Shown in pieces: positions 20,490 to 31,017 of a stretch of 64,000 nt of DNA. Location of the stretch: the NCBI GenBank assembly GCA_023548195.1, contig JAJHZJ010000531.1, forward strand, positions 8,171,900 through 8,235,899. The letters run 5' to 3'. The position numbers were made by a program, and so were the translations under genes. A model generated the notes under the pieces. It did no database searches, was not told the origin of the DNA, and was given only the letters and a program-made list of their open reading frames with translations. How positions within the stretch are numbered: position 1 is the stretch's first letter; each line of letters starts with the position of its first letter. The DNA comes from Bettongia penicillata ogilbyi. Its lineage: Eukaryota; Chordata; Mammalia; Diprotodontia; Potoroidae.

Positions 20490-21555
20490 ATATAGAGAAT
20501 GGAGTCAAGTTTATAAGAATACAAATCATTCCCCAACTGATAAATGGTCAAAAGATATCAACAGGTAGTTTTTGGATGAAGAAATTAGAGCTATCTATAG
20601 TCATATGAAATCACCACTGATTAGAGAAATGCAAATTAAAACAACTCTGAGGTACCACATCACACCTATCAGATTGGTTAATATAAAAAAAGAAGAAAAT
20701 AAATACTGGAGAAGATGTAGAAAAATTGGAACACTAATGCGTTGTTGGTGGAGTTGTGAAATGATCCAATCATTCTGGAGAGCAATTTGGAACTACGCTC
20801 AAAAGGTTATAAAATCATGCAAACCCTTTGATTTAGCAGTACCACTGTCATGGCATCATCTTGATGTCATGGTCCTCTTCGAGAATGAAGGACAAACAAC
20901 CAATCACTGCTGGGTCTGTATCCCAAAAGAGACCAAAAAAAGCACCTACATGTAGAAAAATATTTATGGCAGCTCATTTTTGAGGGCAAAGAATTAGAAA
21001 CTGAGGGGATGCCCATCAATTGGGGAATGTCTGAACAAGTTATAGTATGTGATTATGATAAATACTATTATACTATAAGAAATGATGAGCAGGATGCCAT
21101 CAGAAAAGCCTGGAAAGCTGATGCAAAGTGAAAGGTACCATGTACAAAGTAACAGCATTACTGTAAGATGACCAGCTGTGAATAACATAGCTTTCCTCCG
21201 CAATATAGTGATCCAAGACAACTCTGAAGGACTTAGGATGAAAATTCTACCCATCCCCAGAGAAAGAACTGATGGTGCCTGAATATAGACTGAAGCATGC
21301 TTTTTTGTTATTTTATTTTTCCTGAGGTTTTTTTATCTATATTTTCTTTCACAACATGATTACTATGGATATGTTTTACATGACTACTCATGTACAACCC
21401 TGTATCAAACTTCTTGCCTTCTCAATGGGGTGGGGCAGAAAGGATGAGGAGGGAGGAAAGAAGAGAATTTGGAACTCAAAGTTTTAAAAATGAATGTTAA
21501 AAATTGTTTTTACATGTAACTGGGGAAAAATTTTTAAATAAATTTTTTTTTGAAA
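20490..21555 (+). pseudogene. L1 ORF2 C-terminus plus 3' UTR relic
   Basis: 5'-truncated L1. A frame from about 20572 reads IREMQIKTTLRYHITPIRL, then EKNKYW-like CWRG-region residues 'KYWRRCRKIGTLMRCWW' and 'KPFDLAVPL', which is the C-terminal part of L1 ORF2 (after the reverse transcriptase, around the Cys-rich region). The 3' UTR follows ('atcaattggggaatgtc', 'gatgagcaggatgccatcag', 'atttggaactcaaagtt') and an A-rich end. A small RTE-type fragment interrupts it at 20848-20902. Confidence 0.92.
20848..20902 (+). repeat. RTE-tail SINE 3' scrap inside L1
   Basis: 'catcttgatgtcatggtcct' and 'cgagaatgaaggacaaacaa' match the RTE-type SINE tail end. It splits the L1 codons for 'AVPL' from 'LLG..': L1 sequence stops at ACCACTG (20841-20847) and resumes with ATCACTG (20903-20909), an imperfect 7-base duplication. 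Confidence 0.8.
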
Positions 21556-21569
21556 ATTGTTTATCTTAT

Positions 21570-21980
21570 TGTAACTCAGGCTAAGTACTCAGGAGTACCT
21601 ATTCTCAGAGCTCAAGATCATACTCTGTGTTACTACCCTTCTAAAACTCCATTTTTGAGCCCCCACTGGTGCGCTTCCTATTAAACCATTAGACATGATT
21701 TGGTCTTCTCAAAGGCATTGACTGAGATGTCCCAGCAAGCACAATAACTACAAAACATTCCCCCTCCACCCCACGTAAACCTGAAATTCACTCTCCCACA
21801 AATACAAAGTCAAGGGGAAAAATAAGTTCAAATTTAGAGCATATTGATGACGAGGCACCCACAAAGGACACGCATGTAGCAAGAGTACCCATACCTAGAA
21901 GTCATTTTTCTTTGTAGAATCTTTCAAGATTTCCCTTAGACATTTGCTCAATCAGGTACTCAGCTGGGTTTTCCGGGTCT
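21570..21980. other. Unassigned sequence
   Basis: No repeat or coding frame recognised between the L1 tail and the next SINE. Confidence 0.4.
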
Positions 21981-21992
21981 GCTCCTCTCCAT

Positions 21993-22237
21993 TTGCTGTT
22001 CAATCATTTTAGTCATGTCTGACTCAAATCCTATTTGTGTTTTCCTTGGCAGAGATACTGGAATGGTTTGCCATTTCCTTCTCCAGCTCATTTTACATAT
22101 GAGGAAACTGAGGCAAAGAGGGTTAAGTGACATGCCCAGAGTCACACAGCTAGTAAGTGTCTGAGGCCAGATTTGAACTCAGGTCTTCCTGACTTCCAGG
22201 TCCAGTATTCTATCCACTGTACCACCTAGCTGCCCCA
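21993..22237 (-). repeat. Mar-1-type CORE-SINE with 11-bp TSD
   Basis: Complete antisense copy: tail 'gttcaatcattttagtcatg', 'tttgccatttccttctccag', CORE 'gagtcacacagctagtaag', head 'ctatccactgtaccacctag'. CTCCTCTCCAT flanks it exactly (21982-21992 and 22238-22248). Among the least degraded SINEs in the window. Confidence 0.95.
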
Positions 22238-22249
22238 CTCCTCTCCATA

Positions 22250-22690
22250 ATAGAGCTCTTTTCTAGGAGTCGCACTCCTTGAAGCTGCCTCCCCTTCAGT
22301 TGACTGTCTCTCTATATTTCTATCTGTCTATAATGAGTGATGTCTCCTAATATTGGAATAGCTCCCCTTCATAACTGCAGGGCAGATGTGGGATGTGGGG
22401 GATAAAATGGAAATTCTTTTCTCCCTCCCTGCAGGTACCTCTTCCATAGCCTCCTGCCCTGCTTACAATTACTTACTTTGATGAAATCTGTCCAGGCCTC
22501 AGCTTTATAAAGCTCATGGGTGTGGTTAATTTGTTTGCAAAGATAATACTTTTATTCTCTTCTTGATTCAGTAAGAGAAATGTTAGTACTTTATTAACAT
22601 TTTGTGATTACATTTTATTCTTTCTATAAATATAGCAACTGAGGTTGGGGCTTTTTCTGAGGGGAGGGAATCTCCTCCTTTATATATATA
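22250..22690. other. Unassigned sequence
   Basis: No repeat recognised. Ends in a short AT dinucleotide run at 22681-22700. Confidence 0.4.
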
Positions 22691-22694
22691 TTCT

Positions 22695-22955
22695 ATATAT
22701 ACCTATATATGGATACACCTCCACTGGCAAGATTGCAGGATTCTTGAAGGTAGGAGCAGTTTGATTTTTGTTATTGTATCTTTAGCACCTAGGAGAGGAC
22801 TTGCCACATATCACGTGGGAACCCTTTGCTTCATATATACCTATATATGTTGTCTCCCTACTTAGAGAGTAAGATCCCTGAGGGTACTCTGTCTTTGCAC
22901 CTCTAGCACCTAGCACAGTACCTAGAATTTAATAAATGTTTTTTGACTGATTATC
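22695..22955 (+). repeat. Two consecutive L2 3' ends with a 17-bp direct repeat
   Basis: First unit: 'ttgtatctttagcacctag', 'gacttgccacatatcacgtg' (to about 22832). Second: 'agagtaagatccctgagggt', 'cctctagcacctagcacagt', 'tttaataaatgttttttgac'. ATATATACCTATATATG occurs exactly at 22695-22711 and 22833-22849. Either a target-site duplication around the first unit or a local duplication. Confidence 0.8.
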
Positions 22956-22994
22956 AGCGTGGCATAAAATCCTATTAGTCAGCTGCAAAGACCT

Positions 22995-23205
22995 TAGAAA
23001 TCCTTCCTCAATTTATTTTTTCAGAAATTATTTTTAGTTTACAACATTCAGTTCCACAAACTTTTGAGTTTTAAATTTTCTCCTCCTTTCTCCCATCCCT
23101 CCTCCCCAAGATGTTGTGCAATTTGATATAAGTTCTACGTATCCATTCATATTAAACATATTTTCACATTAGTCATGTTGTATAGAAGAATTATAACCAA
23201 TGAAG
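22995..23205 (-). repeat. L1 3' end, antisense
   Basis: 'gagttttaaattttctcctc', 'tctcccatccctcctcccca', 'cacattagtcatgttgtata', 'gaagaattataaccaat'. Mirror of the L1 3' UTR at 3480-3660. Confidence 0.85.
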
Positions 23206-23320
23206 ATCATTCCTCATTTTAGAGAGAAGAGACTGAGACCAGAAGAGAAGAGATGATACACCCAAATCTGTTTAGGAGTGGCAAAGCCAGGATTAGAACC
23301 CAGATTTCCTAGCAATGTGA
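23206..23320 (-). repeat. MIR-type SINE fragment
   Basis: 'ccaggattagaacccagatt' and 'gagaagagactgagaccaga' are antisense CORE and head side. Confidence 0.7.
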
Positions 23321-23480
23321 CTCTGGGCAAGTCTCTTAACTCCTATTTGCCTCAGTTTTCTCATCTGTAAAATGGGGACAATAACAGCACCCACCTCCTA
23401 GGATTGCTGTGAGGATCAAATGAAATAGTGATTGTAAAGTACTTAGTAACCTCTATATAAATGTTATTATTTTTATTAAT
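23318..23480 (+). repeat. MIR-type SINE
   Basis: 'gtgactctgggcaagtctct', 'cagttttctcatctgtaaaa', 'gctgtgaggatcaaatgaaa', 'tctatataaatgttattatt'. Head-to-head with the preceding copy. Confidence 0.9.
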
Positions 23481-23580
23481 ATTTAAATTATATTTATATA
23501 TTATATATAATATATTAAACTAATAATAATTAAAATGATTATTTTTATTAATTAATATTATTATTATTTCTTGATGCTAA
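23460..23580. repeat. AT-rich low-complexity tract
   Basis: Almost only A and T, with many TAAT and ATTA words. It grows out of the MIR 3' end, a common place for such expansions. Confidence 0.85.
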
Positions 23581-23678
23581 CCTAGTGCTATCATTCCTCC
23601 ACTGTGCTCCTTCATAGATGTAATCAAATATACAAGTTCAATATAAGTTGTGTACATTCCTTTCCCTTTAAAAAGCAA

Positions 23679-23755
23679 AGCCAAGTATTTTGTTTTCAAA
23701 CCACTAATTAGAGTTTATTATAACAATACTTCCTGGGAAATAGGTTCTTGCTAGA
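23679..23755 (+). repeat. Copy 2 of a duplicated AT-rich element
   Basis: Aligns with 6921-7002 (blocks AAACCACTAATTA, TTTATTATAACA, AATAGGTTCTTGCTA). Similarity stops abruptly beyond about 23756. 23580-23678 and 23756-23984 are otherwise unassigned. Confidence 0.75.
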
Positions 23756-23984
23756 ATAATACAATGAGTTTTCATAAATGCCTATGTAGTGCAATGAATT
23801 GCCCTAAATTATAATAAATATCTGCACTTTGGGAATAAGGTAGTAAACAAAAGAGTATTGCTACCTCTTTGCAATATGCCTATAGTGAATTTATTGCTTA
23901 TTTATTACCTAACTTCACTCCCAAATTCTTACATCTCATTTTTATTTGGATTCTTCTTGGTCAGGCACAGGAGAGACAGCTGTA

Positions 23985-24390
23985 GTGAAATGGGAAGATC
24001 ACTGATTGTGGCATCCAAAGACCTGGCTTAAAGCCCAGTCTCCCTTTAGAATGACTGAGCTGGACAGGACCTTGGAGAACATCTATTTTGATCTTCTCAT
24101 TTTATAACTTAGAAAACTAAGGTCTATGCCTTAGTTGGAAGTAAAATAACGCAAGTAAAATTACCCAATGTCACACAGCTTGTTAATGACAGAACTGGGA
24201 CTCAAAATCACATCACCAGACTCCAGTCCAGTTGTTTTTTTTTAAGCTACACCCACAACTGCCTATCTCCTTCTAATAAAAAGTTTTGTGATCCTGGAAA
24301 ACTGACAACTTTTCTGGGTCCCAGTTTCTTCATCTATAAAACAGGGATTTTATACTTGTTTTATTTTTCTTCACAAAATGGTTATAAGAA
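23985..24390 (+). repeat. MIR-type SINE split by an antisense MIR
   Basis: Head side 'gaagatcactgattgtggca' at the start and 3' side 'ggtcccagtttcttcatcta' near 24317. Between them, about 24045-24235, an antisense MIR ('tcattttataacttagaaaa', 'caatgtcacacagcttgtta'). Confidence 0.7.
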
Positions 24391-24414
24391 TAAAACATCC
24401 ATCCAAAAAACAAT

Positions 24415-25305
24415 TTTTTTTATTAAGCATCTTACTATAATCCAGGAACTGTACTAGGCTTTGAAGACACATTAATGAATCAGTCCTATCAGTAGTGTCA
24501 ACAACTTCATGAAACTTACATGAAAACTAGGTTTATTACAAGAGAAATGAACATGAATGTGGAATCCAAAGTGTTCACAGACCATACAGAAGTTCGGTTA
24601 TTTATGATAGCAGGACACAGGAAGGAGGACATGCCAGAAATCTCCACCTAAAGGGCTATGACATGGGTGGGGGAAAGATGAGGTAAAGGTGGGAAAATGA
24701 CAAAGCCTCTCCTGAAGGGGAGGAGCAGGCTGATAGCAAAAGCAGCATTCTTGTCCCTTGGGAACTGCTTGACCAGGAAGATAAGATGGTCTGCTTATCT
24801 ACAATGGTCCCAGATACACAAGTCTAGTGAAGGCTGCCTGTGCCTGTCAACTCCCAAGAACACAGAGAGTCCAGCCTGGGACACAAACAACACATTATGT
24901 CAGCTTGGCCTAGCCTGGGAAGAGGTGGTTGGGGCATTCTTTACACATTTAGGGCTTCCTGCACACTCTGAATCCATTATTTGTGGAAAATATGATGACC
25001 CAAAAAGACAAGTTGAAGGAACCTCTTAATAGTCCTTAAGAGTAGAAATAACATATATACATTAAATATGTATAAAATAAGTCTATATTAATATGTTCAA
25101 AGTAATTATAACATGAGAGAAAGGAGGGTCACTAGCAGTTGAGGGATCAGGAGAGATTTCATATAGAAGGGAGCATTCAAGTGCGTTCTGAAGGAAGTAG
25201 GGTTTCTCTGGGGTAATATGAGAAAGGAGGGCATTCCAGGCATCCAAGCCAGCCAGTGCTAAGGTATGGAGATGACAGATGAAATGTGAATGAGGAAAAA
25301 ACAAA
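24415..25305 (-). repeat. L2 LINE, antisense, split by a 0.5-kb insertion
   Basis: 3' end 'attaagcatcttactataat', 'ccaggaactgtactagg' to about 24530. L2 resumes near 25045 ('cactagcagttgagggatca', 'ggagggcattccaggcatcc'). The intervening 515 bp is described separately. Confidence 0.8.
24531..25044 (-). mobile_element. Unidentified insertion in L2, possibly an LTR
   Basis: Interrupts one antisense L2. Read on the minus strand it ends with an AATAAA signal close to the junction (TTTATT on + at about 24531), suggestive of an LTR or a processed transcript end. It contains a 110-codon + frame (24697-25029) with no recognisable domain. Target-site duplication not clear. Confidence 0.35.
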
Positions 25306-25309
25306 AAAG

Positions 25310-25800
25310 CATCAAATAAGATAACATAAGTAAAAGCTTTATGCTAATGTAGCCTTGCTCAGTATGAACTTGGAGCCTTCCCATGCCTGCCAAGATGACT
25401 TACTAAAAATTATAAGCAGACCTCAAGAGCATAGACACTATAAACCTTACTGAGAAATATATCCCCATTTTGCCTAATCTCATCCAGTAACTAGGCAGAG
25501 CGAACTAGGTAGCAGTTGGGATACCTTGTTAGTGGAGGTCTGAGAAAGGAATCTCCAACAAAATGTAAAAGAACATTCAGGGTTGGAAGGTAATTCTGGT
25601 CCTCCTCCCCCAAATAAAAAATATTAATTAATTTAATTTAATATTTTAAAATATATTAGAGACATTTATGGAGCCAAAATTTCAGGTGGGACAGATGGAG
25701 GTAAGCACCAAATAAAAAAGAAGTGTCTCTGCTGGAAAAATGTAATCCAAAGTTGATTCATTCAGTACCGAATTGTTGGAATTTTAGAAAAAGAGAAATA
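25310..25800. other. Unassigned sequence
   Basis: No repeat recognised. Includes a short AT-rich run at 25615-25660. Confidence 0.4.
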
Positions 25801-25804
25801 AAAG

Positions 25805-26205
25805 GTTGTAGGATCTAGAGCTAGAAGGAATCTTAGAGATTATCTAGTCTGGCTCCCCTATTTGAATGAGTCACAAAGAGGTTAAGTGACTTGCTTAAGG
25901 ACCCACAGGTAGAAAAAATGTTGTTCAATCATGTCTGACTCTGTGACCCTATTTGGGGTTTTCTTGGCAGAGATATTGGAGTGATTTGCCATTTCCTTCT
26001 CTATCTCATTTTACAGATGAGGTAACTGAAGCAAACAGGGTTAAGTGACTTATCCAGGGTCACAGAGCTAGTAAATATCTCAAACTGGATTTGAATTCCT
26101 GTTTTCCTGACTCCAGGGCCAGCACTCTATCAACTGCACCACCTAGCTGCCCCACATAGTAAGAAACAGCTATAATTCAAACCAAATTCTGACTACATTC
26201 AGCGG
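25805..26205 (-). repeat. MIR-type SINE split by a Mar-1-type SINE
   Basis: 'gatctagagctagaaggaat', 'gattatctagtctggctccc' before, and 'aagaaacagctataattcaa' after, the SINE at 25919-26155. Confidence 0.75.
25919..26155 (-). repeat. Mar-1-type CORE-SINE
   Basis: Tail 'ttcaatcatgtctgactctg', CORE 'agtgacttatccagggtcac', head 'caactgcaccacctagctgc'. Inserted into a MIR. Confidence 0.92.
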
Positions 26206-26340
26206 TATTCATCAGGAAGGGGCATCCCTGGTCTTCTACTCCATTACTAGAGACATGATTTCTCTAATGAAAGCCCTATCCCTCACAAGATCAGAAGAGA
26301 AATATAGTCTTCTATGCCTGACTCTCCTCCTCCTTACCAG

Positions 26341-26630
26341 CTGAGAGATGCAGTAACAGGAGTGACGTCCCTGAGAGAAGTATCATCCACTAGCCAGTCA
26401 AGGACAGTTGTAGCTGTAGCACAAAGAAGCAGAACTGTAACTAGTATTTTGACACATGAGGCAAACAGCACTAAGGTGCACTGAAGCCAGCCATTAGAGG
26501 AAGAGACCCACACTAGCCTCCTGATGGACAGACAGACACCATGGGAAGCTCTGGACAGGGAGCCTACTACCCGAGAAGTAAAGGAAGAACCAAGAAAAAA
26601 CTCAACCAGTGTGTGGAGGAAACATGCCAT
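26341..26630 (+). other. Exon-like candidate behind a splice-acceptor-like site
   Basis: A pyrimidine tract ending in CAG (about 26320-26340) precedes a frame that is open for about 48 codons from 26341, has one TGA, then stays open for about 47 more. The minus strand is also open (26334-26630). No domain recognised and no convincing donor; GACAG|GTTCC after 26633 is weak. Could be chance, a decayed exon or an unrecognised relic. Confidence 0.2.
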
Positions 26631-26639
26631 CTGACAGGT

Positions 26640-27910
26640 TCCTAATTTACCTAATCATATACTTGCTAACTAGTTTCCGAAATGCTGAAAGAACAAATGT
26701 ACTGTCAAAACGTAAAAGTAACAAATTTCAAAGTGGCACAATCTTTTAAAATCATTATTTTACATTTTCATGCCCCTTAAATTTGGAGGCTCTTAGGCAA
26801 AGTTTCGATCACCTCACCCTAGTTATATTTCTGAGGAGAAGCAGGTACAACTCCACAGTAGCACCAGACGGAAACTGAGTAGCTTTGAATAGCCAATAAT
26901 AGATTCAGGAAGGACCTTAGAAAAAGGACACATTTGGGAAACTTTTAGTGCCATGGGGACCACCTAATGGTGGGATTTGTCAACAACGAGTTCTTTGTTC
27001 ATTGATTTCCTTTCCTCCCAATAAAATTTTCCTCTGATATTTTGTGACCTGCAAAATTATAAAAGAGGAACCCAGTGCCAGCTTTTCAGGAGATCCAAGG
27101 TAGGAATTTCCCCATTTTCTGAGTTGGGGCTCAAGTCAGAGCAATCATGAAACGGTCCTCCAAATAGCCCAGGCCTTCATGCTGGAGGTTTCTTTGAAAC
27201 AAGAGTCCTGTTTATGTGGGCCCTTCTTAGCCTGAAGGCTAAGAAGAAAGATAAATGGGTACCCTCTGTGGCCATTTCAACAAAGTGACCTCCTGAAATC
27301 TCTCCTCCAAAGCCTTCTGATAATCAGAACTCCCATAACCTGCTCAGCTGTTGAGGTTGAGTTGCAACACCAAAGAAAAAAAGCACCATGTTACTCCACT
27401 CAGCAGTTTCTTGTTTCATATCTACTTCAGATAAAACAGGGCGTTGTGGCTTTGTTCATTCAGAGGCTTTCAAGAAGCAAAGTGGAGTTTAGTTGCAGGA
27501 ACAAAGATTAGATCCAAAGTGCAGAATTAAAATCTCTTCCCAAGTGACCACCCCCTAACGCAAAGAGCTGAGAAACAACCTCGTGATTGTGAGGATAGAT
27601 ACCTTGATCAAATGGGTCTATCAGACAGAGAAAATGTAGTCATATTTTTAAAATTCCTAACCTTTGAACAATTATAATAATGGAGTTTAGGAATAAACAG
27701 CTCCCTGATAATGCCTGGGCAGGGCTTTATCAGCGCTTGTGACCTGCCCACACCTTGTCTAAGAAAGTCCATTTGGTGTCAGATTGGGCAGGAGCAGCTA
27801 CTTATTATCAGGCTGATCTAAAATTAAGCTCATAGCAGGCAAGGTATCTAAGGTCAACCACTAACTGGATCCCATAGGTGTCCAAAAGTTATGTGGAAAG
27901 AGAGACAAAG
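26640..27910. other. Repeat-poor block, possible regulatory sequence
   Basis: About 1.3 kb without a recognised repeat. Between 27618 and 27810 there are four WGATAR matches: CTATCA 27618, TGATAA 27706, TTATCA 27727 and TTATCA 27805. No coding frame of note. Confidence 0.35.
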
Positions 27911-27914
27911 GTTG

Positions 27915-28075
27915 TTTAAAAATAACTCACATTTACAGACCACTTTAGGGTTTGCAAAGTACTTTCCTCAATTGGCTGTGCAAGGATAATTATACCCATT
28001 TTTAAAATAGGAAACTGAAGGTCAAAAAGGTAGCATTACTTTCCCTGGATTACATAGCTAGCATGTGCAGAGAGT
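27915..28075 (-). repeat. MIR-type SINE
   Basis: 'gaccactttagggtttgcaa', 'agtactttcctcaattggct', 'tacccatttttaaaatagga', 'ttacatagctagcatgtgca'. Confidence 0.85.
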
Positions 28076-28079
28076 CACT

Positions 28080-28695
28080 GCACTGCATCATCGGATTTTT
28101 CTTCCTTTTTCATACTGAAGGAATTTGCACAAAAAAGAAAGACTTCAGTTCCTGAGGCTAAATTTTGAAGAGCCCATGTTCTCAAGGGGCAGAATCAAGG
28201 GCTGTTTATAGACATTTAAGCTCATATAAATGCCATAAGTGCATGAACTAGTACTAGGGTCTCATTTTGCCTGAGAAGAAGCAGTAGCTGATGTAATTAC
28301 ATCACCATGGCTATGAACTTTCACCTCTTACATTGGTGAAAATATATTCCAGAAAAATCAGTTGTAACACTCAAGCACCCACACATCAGCAGACATTAAG
28401 ACTTACTGGAAAGACGTGGAGTCCACATGGTCAGCTTCTGAGCGAGGGGCATTGCTCTGCAAAATGGACAGAACTGGAGGTCAACGGGTCTCATCAAGTT
28501 GATTCTCTCAAAAGACTTCTGGCTGGAGGAAGAAACTTGAGTATAAATTGGACTGTAGTTCGAATATAGGGATATTTTTGAAAAGACAATTTGGAAAATT
28601 ATTATTCTTCCTTTGAAGAACCTTTTTTATATTTCTGTACAAACACTGCCCCCAAAAATATAGCTGCTTTCTTTCCTTTATTAGAAACTAGTCAT
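28080..28695. other. Unassigned sequence
   Basis: No repeat recognised. A 78-codon frame at 28333-28569 has no recognisable domain. Confidence 0.4.
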
Positions 28696-28699
28696 ATAT

Positions 28700-28860
28700 G
28701 TAAGAGATCATAGTGTGCTAGGACTGGAAGACACTTAAGCAATCATACAATCAATCCTTCTCATTTTGCAGATGAAGAAACACTCCTAGAAAGAGGAGGT
28801 GACTTGCCCAAGGTCTCACAACCTTGGAGTTGGGATTATTACCTGGGTCTTCGAGTTAAC
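28700..28860 (-). repeat. MIR-type SINE
   Basis: 'gtgctaggactggaagacac', 'tctcattttgcagatgaaga', 'gtgacttgcccaaggtctca'. Confidence 0.85.
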
Positions 28861-28864
28861 AGAA

Positions 28865-29575
28865 ATATGAATCCACCACCACAAGGACTGGAATTCCTTT
28901 GTCTCTTTGCAGTGCCTTCATTCAGCTTGTGGGTATGTTGTCTTTTCTGGGTGTGACAGTTAGGTGGACTCCCAGCATCTGCTTCTTTCTCGAGTCCAAA
29001 ACTGTCACTCCCCTCTATCACAAGGGTCATACTTCCTGAGGCTACCTCCTTTCTCCACATTACTGTCTGTCCTCAGCATATCGCTCTACCAGGTAGGATG
29101 CATTGTCTGCTACTGATCTAGTATCTCAAGAAAAAAAGTGCTTTCCCTCCCCCCAAAAGTGACTCACTCTCTCTTAGGATCCTGGTCATTCCTCCACTTT
29201 TTGGCTCCAAAGCTCCAACTGTCAAATTGCTGAAATTATTATGACTATTTACAGACTCTCAGTCCACCTGCGTAGCCAGTAAGCCATTCACTTCTTGGCA
29301 AAATCAAAGATCACAAGATGTAAAAGCATCTGGTTTACCTATTTAAACCTCATCACAAGGGCCCACCCTTATATTTAACATCTGTGATCATCTTGGTGGT
29401 CTGTGATTACATTAACTGGGAGAAGAGGTTCTGCCCCCTCCCTTATATGCAGAATGTCAGTCTAATAAGATGATATGATGAAGTGTGAGAAGACATGGGA
29501 AGTCAGGGCTAACCCAACAAGCTAGACTACAACCTCCACAGAGCTGACAGCGAAATACACAAAAGCCAAAATAAA
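28865..29575. other. Unassigned sequence
   Basis: No repeat recognised. Acceptor-like and donor-like words occur (CAG at 28911-28913, CCAG|GTAGG near 29090) but no frame spans between them. Confidence 0.4.
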
Positions 29576-30004
29576 GAACAACAAAGATACACCAACAGGG
29601 CAATGAGAGACAATACAAATATATCAATTACAATGTTAAATATAAATGGTCTAAAATTCCCTATTAAAAGTTGCATTACAAAGCAATATACAACTTTTTT
29701 CCTCTTATTTATTCTTTGTTATAAAGCATCGTTCTCTGGGAGTGGGTAAAGGAAAAGCTATCACAGGAAATACAGGTGATGTAAAAACAAAATCTATCAA
29801 AATTTTTCAAAAATCAATCTTTAACAAGCATTGCCAAAAAGAAACACACAAAATCCAAGGCTGCAAACAGATCAAAAATCAATCATTGATCTAATGCCTA
29901 GCATGCCTATGTGAATATAGAAAGGGTCATTATCATAGTGTCAAATAAAGCACATGGCATAGCTTAAAACAATTACAGCGACAGCAACGATGATGATGAT
30001 GAAA

Positions 30005-30175
30005 ATAATATTTATATCATGTTTTGTCATTTACGAATCCCCATGAGGGAGGCTTGGCAAGTGTTACTACCCTTATTTTACAAATTTTGCAAATGAACTA
30101 AGGCTCAGAGAGACGCAGTAGTAACATATCAGGGTCATACAACTAGCAAGTGGTAGAGCTGGGACTCAGTGCATT
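30005..30175 (-). repeat. MIR-type SINE in L1
   Basis: 'cttattttacaaattttgca', 'gaactaaggctcagagagac', 'catacaactagcaagtggta', 'gagctgggactcag'. Confidence 0.85.
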
Positions 30176-30827
30176 AAGTAGGTAAAACAAGATCATTACA
30201 TACTGGTTTAAAAAAAAGAATAGTGTAAATAATGAACATGAAAGAACAAAAATATTCTCTAAACTGTAGAAAGGAAAGAATAGAAAGATATTTGTAATCA
30301 GCAATGTCAACACACTTTTATGAGACTATGATAGATCCAAGAGATAAAGGATTAATGAAGAAACTATAGAGCCAAACAGTACAATAAATAAGGGAGAATT
30401 AACTGATATGGTAAGAACTTACTATAACAACCAGAAAATGTATTTTCTTTCTAACCATACATTTGGATATTCGCACACAATAAAATAATCATATACTAGA
30501 AAACAAAAGACATTCAGTAAATAAAAAAGACCTAAAGTTCTGCTTATCATATTCTCAGACCACAGTGCAATAAACTCAGAAATGAATAATGAAAACAGAA
30601 TTTAAAAGTACTCGGCCACAGGAAAATATAAGTAAAAAATACCCTCTTAAATAATGCCTCGGTTGTGAGGAAATCCAGAAAACACTAACAGAATACTTTT
30701 GAAACAATGAAAACATAAATACAACATATCAAAATTTATGGGAAACTGTCAAAGCAGTCCTTAGAGGAAAATATATTGTTCTAAAAGGCCAACATTGCTA
30801 AGAAAGAAAAAGCCCATAAAATTACAG

Positions 30828-31017
30828 AATCACTAGGATCCCAGAAAAGCAGAGCCATAAGGCGGAACTGTGGAAATCATCTAGCTCAACTCTTTCATTT
30901 CACAGATGAGGAAACTGAGGGCCAGAGAGTTAAAGTGATTTGTTCAAGGTCACAAAGTTAGCATTGTGATGCTTGTCCTGACTCCTAAATTGGTACCTTT
31001 TCCCCATTATACCACAT
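30828..31017 (-). repeat. MIR-type SINE in L1
   Basis: 'gtggaaatcatctagctcaa', 'ttcacagatgaggaaactga', 'gggccagagagttaaagtga', 'tcaaggtcacaaagttag'. Confidence 0.88.

Noticed and set aside
20572..20955. 127-codon frame as a possible gene
   Set aside because: It reads as L1 ORF2 C-terminus interrupted by a small RTE-tail fragment; a transposon relic.
28911..29090. Possible exon between an acceptor-like CAG and a donor-like CAG|GTAGG
   Set aside because: All three frames hold stops well before the donor and nothing is recognisable; splice-like words are common by chance.
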